Shown: in pieces, positions 1 through 5,809 of the stretch
Layout of the letters: the number at the start of each line of letters is the position of its first letter
Position numbering within the stretch: the first letter of the stretch is position 1
Assembly (NCBI GenBank): GCA_003251995.1
Contig: QKDT01000082.1
Span: 1-12,625, forward strand
DNA from: Desulfovibrio desulfuricans
GTDB lineage: Bacteria; Desulfobacterota; Desulfovibrionia; Desulfovibrionales; Desulfovibrionaceae
Length of the DNA stretch: 12,625 bases
Direction: 5' to 3'
Notes under the pieces: generated by a model
The model's input: only the letters and a program-made list of their open reading frames with translations
Databases searched by the model: none
What the model was told of the DNA's origin: nothing
Position numbers and translations under genes: made by a program

Positions 1-364
1 AGACCAGCATGACCGCGTTCTGAAAAAATATGGATGCGCCAAGGGCGGAAACCACGGCAGAAAGGCGGTTGGCGTTACGCAAGGGGCGGTATGCCGTGCG
101 CTCAAGCAAAAAGCCAATGATCGCCACCAGCAGGGCCACCATGACAAAAACAGCGGCTACCGCCAAAAATGGGTTGAGCGCGCCCGCCATGTTGCAGCTT
201 ACAAGCAGGGTAAGCCCCAGATAGGCGCCAATGGTAAACAGGTCGCCGTGGGCAAAATTGATGAGCTTGAGCACGCCGTACACCATGGTGTAACCCAGCG
301 CCACAAGCGCGTAGATACCGCCCACGGCCAGGCCGTTCAAAAGCTGTTGGAGAAATTGTTCCAT
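1..364 (-). CDS. livH: Branched-chain amino acid ABC transporter permease, LivH type (3' part missing)
   Basis: Translating the minus strand from the ATG at 364-362 gives 121 residues before the window edge, so only the N-terminal part is present. It begins MEQFLQQLLNGLAVGGIYAL and continues with VALGYTMVYGVLKLINFAHGD, the well conserved opening of LivH inner-membrane permeases. Hydrophobic segments lie at roughly residues 10-30, 40-58 and 66-88, followed by the LLERTAYRPLR stretch typical of the family. In the family, LivH pairs with LivM in the membrane and is driven by LivG/LivF ATPases; those genes should lie further left, outside the window. The upstream neighbour on the same strand encodes the binding protein. 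No good Shine-Dalgarno sequence precedes this ATG (the 19 bases before it read ACCAACGCCGAATATT and upstream), yet the start matches family N-termini closely. The transported ligand (Leu/Ile/Val or another amino acid) cannot be told from sequence. Confidence 0.93.
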   Translation of the reverse strand, partial: MEQFLQQLLNGLAVGGIYALVALGYTMVYGVLKLINFAHGDLFTIGAYLGLTLLVSCNMAGALNPFLAVAAVFVMVALLVAIIGFLLERTAYRPLRNANRLSAVVSALGASIFFQNAVMLV

Positions 365-391
365 AATATTCGGCGTTGGTACTCGGCATTT

Positions 392-421
392 GGCGGGCGA
401 CCGGGATGCCGGTCGCCCGCC
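392..421. repeat. Intercistronic 13-bp hairpin between binding-protein and permease genes
   Basis: Bases 392-404 (GGCGGGCGACCGG) and 409-421 (CCGGTCGCCCGCC) are perfect reverse complements around a 4-base loop. In the liv transcript direction no T-run follows, so it is not a standard intrinsic terminator. By analogy with malE-malF type intercistronic hairpins, I infer that it protects the binding-protein mRNA 3' end or dampens read-through into the permease gene. Further short inverted repeats lie nearby, for example GGGGC-TAT-GCCCC near 463-475. It could also be one copy of a dispersed REP-like element. Confidence 0.7.
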
Positions 422-519
422 CTAATGAACGCGTCCTCAAGGGGACAACGCTTTTCGCCGGGGGCTATGCCCCGCGCGTGTATCTGTGCAGCACGGGCGC
501 GGCGCTGGGCCGCACCGCA

Positions 520-1641
520 CTATTTGGGCTGCAGAACGAAGCTGCCTTTGGCGTCAACCTTGTAGGTGCGATAGAATTCGCCCACGCGGTCGCCCTTGGC
601 GTCAAACCCAAGCTTGCCAGAAAGACCGGGCATGCCCTTGAGTTCTTTAAGCCATGCTGCCATGGCCTTGGGGGTGTCCTTGCCAGCTTCAAGCGCGCCT
701 TCAATAACCTTGAAAGCGTCGCCAGCCAGCACGGCCCACACCGAAACAGGCACAGTTTTATACTTTGCCTTGAAAGCCTTGAGAAAATCCTTGGCTTCGG
801 GGGTGTCCATATCCTGCGGCAGCGGCGGGCTGATGAAAAAATAGCCCGTGGCGGCTTCGGTTCCGGCGATCTTTACCAGATCCTGGTGGTTGGCGGCGTC
901 GCCACCCATCATGGGAACGTTCCAGCCCATTTCTTTTTTCTGCCGCAACAGCATGCCGGTTTCAGGATAGTAACCGGTAAAGAACACGAGGTCGGGTTTG
1001 GCAGCCTTAAGCTTGGTCAGAATGGCGGTATAATCGCGCTCTCCGGGGGTAAGAGCATCGTAAAATACCACTTTCATGCCGTCCTTTTCCAACACGGCCT
1101 TGGTTTCTTCTGCCAAACCCTTGGCATAGGAAGAATTGTCGTGCAGCAAGGCAATGGCTTTGTAGCCGCCTTTTTTGATGGCCTCTGCAGCGGATTTGCC
1201 CTGCGCGTCGTCACGCGGGCACGTGCGGAAAAAGAGCTGCAAGCCTTTTTCCGTAAGGCGCACGCTGGTGGAGCCAGTGCCAATCTGCACCAGTTCCGCC
1301 TCGTCCAGAATGCTCTGGCTGGCTTCGGTCACGGCTGAGCCGTAGGTGCCGATAACAGCCACAACACCGGCAGAAGCGAGCTTCTGCGCTGCCAGTGCGG
1401 CAGTGCGCGGGTCGCCAGCGTCGTCTTCGACCACCAGTTCGATCTTGCGGCCCTTGATGCCGCCCTTGGCGTTCACATCGTCAACCAAAAGGCTAACGAT
1501 GTTCTTCATATCCAAGCCTTCGGAAGCCCATTTGCCCGTAAGCGGGCACATAAGGCCAACCTTGATGTCACCAGCCAGTGCCGCAACAGGCACAAGCAGG
1601 GTAAGGGCCAGAGCCCCAAGCCAACGACCAAGTGCTTTCAT
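520..1641 (-). CDS. ABC transporter substrate-binding protein, branched-chain amino acid (LivJ/LivK) family
   Basis: A 373-residue periplasmic protein, the usual length for the family. Residues 1-23 form a classical Sec signal peptide (MKALGR, then a hydrophobic core), with probable cleavage after ALA before GDIKVG. The mature part shows the Peripla_BP_6 pattern: IKVGLMCPLTG at the start, NAKGGIKGRKIELVVEDDAGDP near residues 58-79, a ligand-pocket region GTYGSAVTEAS, FRTCPRDDAQGKSAAE, and FFTGYYPETGMLLRQ then GGDA. Family members bind Leu, Ile, Val or related amino acids and deliver them to LivHMGF. E. coli LivJ carries DDACDP and a second cysteine that form a disulphide; here the first motif reads DDAGDP, so that bridge is absent. 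A purine-rich GGGGGT lies about 5 bases before the ATG. Downstream on the same strand is the permease. Upstream is a structured leader with a terminator, suggesting regulated expression. Ligand specificity is unknown. Confidence 0.93.
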   Translation of the reverse strand: MKALGRWLGALALTLLVPVAALAGDIKVGLMCPLTGKWASEGLDMKNIVSLLVDDVNAKGGIKGRKIELVVEDDAGDPRTAALAAQKLASAGVVAVIGTYGSAVTEASQSILDEAELVQIGTGSTSVRLTEKGLQLFFRTCPRDDAQGKSAAEAIKKGGYKAIALLHDNSSYAKGLAEETKAVLEKDGMKVVFYDALTPGERDYTAILTKLKAAKPDLVFFTGYYPETGMLLRQKKEMGWNVPMMGGDAANHQDLVKIAGTEAATGYFFISPPLPQDMDTPEAKDFLKAFKAKYKTVPVSVWAVLAGDAFKVIEGALEAGKDTPKAMAAWLKELKGMPGLSGKLGFDAKGDRVGEFYRTYKVDAKGSFVLQPK

Positions 1642-1700
1642 GAACTACCCCCGTCAGGTATGCTGATATTGTGAGCAACGAATAAGCGTACCCTAAAAAT

Positions 1701-1734
1701 GAAGAAAGAAAAAGCCCCCCGGTTTAGCCGGGCT
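1701..1734 (-). terminator. Intrinsic terminator in the leader of the liv operon (possible attenuator)
   Basis: On the minus strand, AGCCCGG (1734-1728), a 5-base loop CTAAA and CCGGGGGGCT (1722-1713) form a GC-rich stem with a small G bulge, followed at once by TTTTTCTTTCTTC (down to 1701). That is a good rho-independent terminator read leftward. It lies only about 60 bases before the binding-protein start, and no minus-strand gene that it could close lies to its right. A leader attenuator or the end of a small RNA is therefore the likely role. Read on the plus strand, no T-run follows the stem. Confidence 0.68.
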
Positions 1735-1768
1735 GCGCTTTGCCGCAAACCGCCCGACAGCGCAGCCC
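1730..1768 (-). promoter_or_regulatory. Competing stem (antiterminator-like) overlapping the liv leader terminator
   Basis: In the liv transcript, GGGCTGCGCT (1768-1759) and AGCGCAGCCC (1739-1730) form a perfect 10-bp stem around a 19-base loop, which itself can fold through TTTG-CGG-CAAA. The 3' arm contains AGCCC, the 5' arm of the terminator hairpin. The two structures cannot form together, so formation of this earlier stem would prevent termination. The pairing is directly visible; the regulatory meaning is inferred. No leader peptide rich in Leu/Ile/Val codons was seen, so any signal might be a protein or a ligand rather than ribosome stalling. Confidence 0.5.
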
Positions 1769-2003
1769 GCGCATTGGGCCATGCCGCCAAAGCCTGGAGG
1801 TGTGTCTTGCATCCCCCCCCTGACCTTTTGGCGCGTGCGGCGTGGGGTACATGCAACGCAAAGCAATTTGAATGTGCAAGAGTGTCTAGAGAAAGTATTG
1901 GTTTGTAACAATATGCTCACGCAGTGGTTTCACCTTGGTCAAATTCTATTGATACTATCGGCATTCCGTTAATGTGACCAGTATTTCTAGCTTTATTAAC
2001 GCG

Positions 2004-2033
2004 CTGAAACTGAAAACAAAAGTGCCTTATACT
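2004..2033 (+). promoter_or_regulatory. Putative sigma-70 promoter of the glycogen operon
   Basis: A -35-like CTGAAA (2004-2009, four of six consensus matches) is followed after 18 bases by TATACT (2028-2033, five of six). Transcription would start near 2040, leaving a leader of about 260 bases before the first gene. It sits in an AT-rich stretch, and no other element as good was seen before 2302. It is a prediction from consensus only. Confidence 0.45.
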
Positions 2034-2290
2034 CGACAGTTAAAAAAGAATGAGGTACGGTATAGCTGAAAAAGCAGAGAAGACCTTTATTTTCTTAAAT
2101 GTTTTCCTGTTGCGGTTTTGTGGTCAGAGGTTCGGCTGTTTCAGTTTCTCTCTGCGCCCCCCTTTCCGCCGTTCCTCTTCTACTTGCATTGCCGCAATTG
2201 GGGCCGCCACAGTAACCTTCTGGCGGTCAGGCGGCGGTTGCGCCTCCCGTTTTTTCCGCAGCTTTCGTCGTCGCGTTCTATCTGTGCGCC

Positions 2291-2297
2291 AAGGAGG
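2291..2297 (+). promoter_or_regulatory. Ribosome binding site that sets the debranching-enzyme start
   Basis: AAGGAGG, a near-perfect Shine-Dalgarno sequence, ends 4 bases before the ATG at 2302. The same frame is open back to 2050, but that extension has no such site and encodes an Arg/Ser/Phe-rich stretch unlike any family member. Position 2302 is therefore preferred as the start. Confidence 0.85.
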
Positions 2298-2301
2298 CCG
2301 T

Positions 2302-4440
2302 ATGCGGTTCAACTTTGACAAGGCAGCTTGCCAGAATACGCGCAGGGCGTTGTACCGGGAGTGGCTGCTCACCAATGGGCGGGGCGACTGCTCCCTCAGC
2401 AGCATTTTATGCTGCAATACTCGTAAATACCATGGTCTGCTCACGGTTAACACGCCACTGGGGCGCCATGTTCTGCTCTCTACCCTTGAGGAGTCCGTAT
2501 ACGGCGGCGGCAAGGAATTCTTTTTATCCTCGCGCCAGCACCCTGGCACCCTTTACCCCAACGGGCATGAATATCTTGAGGCTTTTCAGCTGGATCAGTG
2601 GCCGCAAAGCACCTATCGGGTAGGCGAAGTAAGCCTGAGCCGCGAAGTGCTGCTTGGGCGGGATAAGAGTTTACTTTTGTTGCGGTATGAGCTGCGCGGG
2701 ACAGAGGGCATCCCTACGCTCACGCTACGGCTCAAGCCCTTGCTGGCTTTCAGAAATATCCACACCCTTACGCGGGTCAACCCGGCCCTGCGCACCGATA
2801 CGCAGGCTGTTTCCGGCGGTTTTGGCATTCACCCTTATGAAAGTTTGCCGCCATTGTATGTGCAGGCAGCAGGCGATGTTGCCGAGGTCAGCACCAGTAG
2901 CGAAGAGGGGCTGGTTTCCACAGCCAGATTTTATCATGCGCCCGATTGGTGCCGTAATGTGGAGTATTTTGAAGAGCGCGAACGTGGTTTTGGCTATAGT
3001 GAAGACCTCTTCATGCCCGGAACTCTCGAGATAGATCTGCCGCCATTGCCTACAGGCGGCTATGTGTATGTGGCGGCAGGCACGGAAGCTTGCAACCAAA
3101 ACCTGCACGACCTGTGGGAAACAGAAAGCCGCGCCCGCTTAGAGGATCATCTAGATGGCGGGGGGCTTGTTGGGCACCTGGCGCAGGCTGGCGGGCAGTT
3201 TTGCATTTCAACCCCTTCTGGGCGCGCAACAGTGATTGCCGGGTACCCCTGGTTTGACGACTGGGGGCGCGATACCCTTATCAGCTTGCCGGGGCTGACT
3301 TTCTACGCAGGGCGCCCGGAATTTGGCCTGAACGTCATAGCCGAAATCGGGCGGCACATCCGCGATGGGCTTGTGCCCAACATGTTTTCTGAAGCGGGTG
3401 AGCATGCCTACAACACTGTAGACGCCTCGCTGTGGTATGCCTTTGCCATACAGCAGTTGCTCATAGCCGTTCCCGATGGTTTGTCCTGGGTGCGGATGCA
3501 TGCCTGGGACGCGCTAAAAGCCATCATCAAGGGGTACCGCAAGGGGCCGGGAATGGGCATTTTTGTGGATGCCGAGGGGCTTCTGCACGCGGGTGACGCC
3601 CATACCCAGCTAACCTGGATGGACGCGCAGGTGAACGGCATCCCGGTTACCCCCCGGCATGGTTGCCCGGTTGAGGTCAATGCCCTCTGGTACAACACCC
3701 TTGCCCTTGCAGACAGCCTTGCCGCAGCCTTCCATGAGGTTCAGCCCTCGGGCGAGCGCCAGCGCGGCGACATGCGCGACGCTTTTTTGCGCCGCTTCTG
3801 GACAAACCAGGATGGCGGACACCTGGGCGATGTATGGCGTGATGGGCAGCTAGACTACAGCGTGCGGCCCAACCAGATCCTTGCGGTATCTCTACCGCAT
3901 GCGGTGCTTTTGGACGAATGCCAGCCGCAGGTTGTGGAGTGCGTGCGCAACAGGCTGCTTACGCCCTATGGCTTGCGCACACTTTCGCCTGACGCGCCCG
4001 CTTACAGGGGCAGTTATGGTGGCAATGTTGAAAGCCGCGATTCCGCCTACCACCAGGGTACAGTGTGGCCCTGGCTGCTGGGGCATTATGCCGATGCCCT
4101 GCTGCATACGGCCTGGGATATGAACGGCGCTGTTCAGGGTTTGCTTGATACTGTTACGCCGCTGTTTTGCCAGCACATGTGCGAAGCTGGGCTGGGCAGC
4201 ATTTCAGAAGTTTTTGATGGATCTCCTCCGTATAATCCGGGTGGTTGTACGGCTCAGGCCTGGAGTGTGGCTGAAAGTTTGCGGATGCTCAAAAATCTGC
4301 AAAAGGCCGCACCAGAGGTGTTCGCTCAATGGGAACAAAAGGTGGCATATTGTTTGGCTAATCCTGCATCTGGCGATACATCCGGCGTGTGCAGGGCTAC
4401 CATGACTCTGGGCGCGGCTACGCCCGGCAGCAAGGAGTAA
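2302..4440 (+). CDS. Glycogen debranching enzyme, archaeal/bacterial type (amylo-alpha-1,6-glucosidase, GH133)
   Basis: A 712-residue protein without signal peptide, so cytosolic. The N-terminal domain (about 1-270, GDE_N type) opens with the family pattern REWLLTNGRGDCSLSS and NTRKYHGLL. The C-terminal (alpha/alpha)6-barrel domain (about 300-700) carries GYPWFDDWGRDT at 314-325, YNTVDASLWY from 370, a central LWYNTLALAD segment, AYHQGTVWPW with His584, and ISEVFDGSPPYNPGG around Glu636. Conserved acidic residues in the WGRD, TVD and SEVFDG motifs are retained, so it is probably active, though I do not assign catalytic roles. Family members hydrolyse alpha-1,6-linked glucose at branch points left by phosphorylase, which fits the phosphorylase encoded in the same operon. 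First gene of the operon: its stop overlaps the ribosome site of the next gene, with a 10-base gap. The last 25 or so residues look non-conserved. The gene name varies between genomes, so none is given. Confidence 0.93.
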   Translation: MRFNFDKAACQNTRRALYREWLLTNGRGDCSLSSILCCNTRKYHGLLTVNTPLGRHVLLSTLEESVYGGGKEFFLSSRQHPGTLYPNGHEYLEAFQLDQWPQSTYRVGEVSLSREVLLGRDKSLLLLRYELRGTEGIPTLTLRLKPLLAFRNIHTLTRVNPALRTDTQAVSGGFGIHPYESLPPLYVQAAGDVAEVSTSSEEGLVSTARFYHAPDWCRNVEYFEERERGFGYSEDLFMPGTLEIDLPPLPTGGYVYVAAGTEACNQNLHDLWETESRARLEDHLDGGGLVGHLAQAGGQFCISTPSGRATVIAGYPWFDDWGRDTLISLPGLTFYAGRPEFGLNVIAEIGRHIRDGLVPNMFSEAGEHAYNTVDASLWYAFAIQQLLIAVPDGLSWVRMHAWDALKAIIKGYRKGPGMGIFVDAEGLLHAGDAHTQLTWMDAQVNGIPVTPRHGCPVEVNALWYNTLALADSLAAAFHEVQPSGERQRGDMRDAFLRRFWTNQDGGHLGDVWRDGQLDYSVRPNQILAVSLPHAVLLDECQPQVVECVRNRLLTPYGLRTLSPDAPAYRGSYGGNVESRDSAYHQGTVWPWLLGHYADALLHTAWDMNGAVQGLLDTVTPLFCQHMCEAGLGSISEVFDGSPPYNPGGCTAQAWSVAESLRMLKNLQKAAPEVFAQWEQKVAYCLANPASGDTSGVCRATMTLGAATPGSKE

Positions 4441-4450
4441 GGAATCCGCC

Positions 4451-5809
4451 ATGCGAGTGCTTATGTTCGGCTGGGAGTTTCCCCCCCATATCAGCGGTGG
4501 CCTGGGAACGGCATGCTTTGGCATGACGCAGGCTTTGGCAAAAAAAGGGGCAGAAATTATTTTTGTGCTGCCCCGTATTGATAGTGGGAGTGGGCAGAAC
4601 AGTTTTTTGCGTCTGCGGGGGGCATCCGGCACGCCGATTACGCCACCGCTTGCAGAAAATATGGCCCAGGCCGGGCAGGATCTCTGGTCCAGCAGTATCC
4701 GTAATATTCGTTGCCTGCCGGTGGAAAGCCCCCTTGTTCCCTACCTGACGCCCCAGGGCTATGCCGAGGCGCTGGAATGCCTGCGGCAAGGGCCAACCGG
4801 CGGGGCAGCTTCTGTTGCGTATGCCACGCACAGCGGCTCTTCTGCCCAAGGCGGCGACATTACTTTTGAATTGCATGGTGGTTACAGCCCAGATCTTATG
4901 ACCGAGGTGCAGCGTTTCAGCCGGTTGGCAGCCGCTATCGCCGTGCAGGAGCAGTTTGATGTCATCCATGTACACGATTGGATGACCTATCCAGCCGGCG
5001 TGCTGGCAAGGGCGCTGACAGGTAAGCCCCTGGTGGCCCACATCCATGCCACGGAATACGACCGCAGCGGTCTGAACATCAACGAGCAGGTGGCGGGTAT
5101 AGAGCGTGACGGATTGCATGCTGCCGACGTGGTGGTGGCGGTAAGCCGCCTGACCCGTAAAACCGTGATAGACCACTACGGCGTTTCACCAGACAAAGTG
5201 GTGGTGGTACACAATGCTGTTGCGCGGCATGAGGCCGAGCGCTGTTACCTTGTGCCCCAGCGCATCCGGCATGAGAAACGTGTGCTTTTTCTTGGGCGCG
5301 TTACATTTCAGAAAGGGCCGGAATATTTTATGGAAGCGGCCCGTCTTGTCCTGCAAAAAATACCCAATGTGCGGTTTTTTATGGCGGGCAACGGCGATAT
5401 GCTGCCTGCGCTCATCCGCCGGGCAGGGCAGTTGCGCATGGGCAAGCGGTTCCACTTTGCCGGATTTTTGCGCGGTGAAGACGTGGACCGCATGTTTGCC
5501 CTGAGCGATCTTTACGTCATGCCATCTGTTTCAGAACCGTTCGGCATAACGCCCTTGGAGGCCATGCTCTACGATGTGCCTGTGCTGCTTTCGCGCCAGT
5601 CGGGCGTTTCAGAAGTTCTGGAACATGCCCTTAAGGCCGATTTTTGGGATACCCGCGATATGGCAGATAAAATTTGCGCCGTATTGCGTTATCCCTGCCT
5701 TGCCGCCGAGCTGGTTAAGAATTGCCGTGAAGAAATGAAGTCCATTCGTTGGGAGAACGCCGCCGACCAGTTGCTGACCATTTACCGGGATGCCCTTGGA
5801 GGTCACTAA
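4451..5809 (+). CDS. GT4-family glycosyltransferase, probable glucan synthase-like enzyme
   Basis: A 452-residue GT-B glycosyltransferase. The N-terminal Rossmann half starts MRVLMFGWEFPPHISGGLGT, the glycine-rich acceptor/donor loop also found in starch and glycogen synthases. VIHVHDWMTYPAG (His175, Asp176) and AHIHATEYDRSG follow. The C-terminal donor-binding half carries VLFLGRVTFQKGPEYF (Lys288), then SDLYVMPSVSEPFGITPLE with the E-x7-E pair Glu362/Glu370. The overall plan (GT4, Glycos_transf_1) transfers glucose or another sugar from a nucleotide-sugar with retention. From memory, similar proteins sit between a debranching enzyme and a GH57 protein in Bacteroidetes, and they are often labelled glycogen synthase without proof. 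An insert at about 75-145 lacks recognisable motifs. The ribosome site AAGGAG overlaps the end of the upstream gene, and the stop codon overlaps the next start (TAATG), so translation is probably coupled. The donor (UDP- or ADP-glucose) and the acceptor are unproven. Confidence 0.88.
   Translation: MRVLMFGWEFPPHISGGLGTACFGMTQALAKKGAEIIFVLPRIDSGSGQNSFLRLRGASGTPITPPLAENMAQAGQDLWSSSIRNIRCLPVESPLVPYLTPQGYAEALECLRQGPTGGAASVAYATHSGSSAQGGDITFELHGGYSPDLMTEVQRFSRLAAAIAVQEQFDVIHVHDWMTYPAGVLARALTGKPLVAHIHATEYDRSGLNINEQVAGIERDGLHAADVVVAVSRLTRKTVIDHYGVSPDKVVVVHNAVARHEAERCYLVPQRIRHEKRVLFLGRVTFQKGPEYFMEAARLVLQKIPNVRFFMAGNGDMLPALIRRAGQLRMGKRFHFAGFLRGEDVDRMFALSDLYVMPSVSEPFGITPLEAMLYDVPVLLSRQSGVSEVLEHALKADFWDTRDMADKICAVLRYPCLAAELVKNCREEMKSIRWENAADQLLTIYRDALGGH

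Larger units (their letters stand above)
1642..2301. other. 660-base divergent intergenic region (liv leader and glycogen-operon leader)
   Basis: No convincing gene was found here. Short open frames exist on both strands, but none has family-like sequence or a good ribosome site. The liv-proximal part (about 1700-1770) holds a terminator hairpin and an overlapping competing stem, both read on the minus strand. An 8-C run lies at 1813-1820. The AT-rich middle (1861-2050) is where both promoters are expected. It includes the small palindromes TTGTAACAA (1903-1911) and GATACTATC (1951-1959), and a spaced inverted repeat TGGTCA/TGACCA (1936-1941 and 1975-1980) that might bind a regulator. I could not identify a convincing minus-strand promoter for liv. 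Bases 2041-2301 are the presumed 5' untranslated leader of the debranching-enzyme gene. Confidence 0.6.

Noticed and set aside
376..1338. 320-codon plus-strand open frame opposite the substrate-binding protein gene
   Set aside because: The binding protein on the minus strand has a signal peptide and full family pattern. The plus-strand product is composition-driven and unrelated to anything I recognise.
1670..1690. Stretch ATTGTGAGCAACGAATAAG resembling half of the E. coli lac operator
   Set aside because: Only the left half matches, there is no symmetrical right half, and no lac-type genes are nearby. Chance similarity is the best explanation.
1638..1856. 72-codon minus-strand open frame just before the binding-protein gene, considered as a leader peptide
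   Set aside because: It runs through both leader hairpins, is not enriched in Leu/Ile/Val codons at the stem, and has no ribosome site. A 39-codon minus-strand frame from the ATG at about 1812 was rejected for the same codon reason.
1861..1886. Possible sigma-54 promoter on the minus strand (TTGCAC then TTGC)
   Set aside because: The distance between the two elements is about three bases too long for the strict -24/-12 spacing.
2050..2301. 84-codon N-terminal extension of the debranching enzyme from the ATG at 2050
   Set aside because: The extension is Arg/Ser/Phe-rich and unlike the family. A near-perfect ribosome site at 2291-2297 and family similarity both place the start at 2302.
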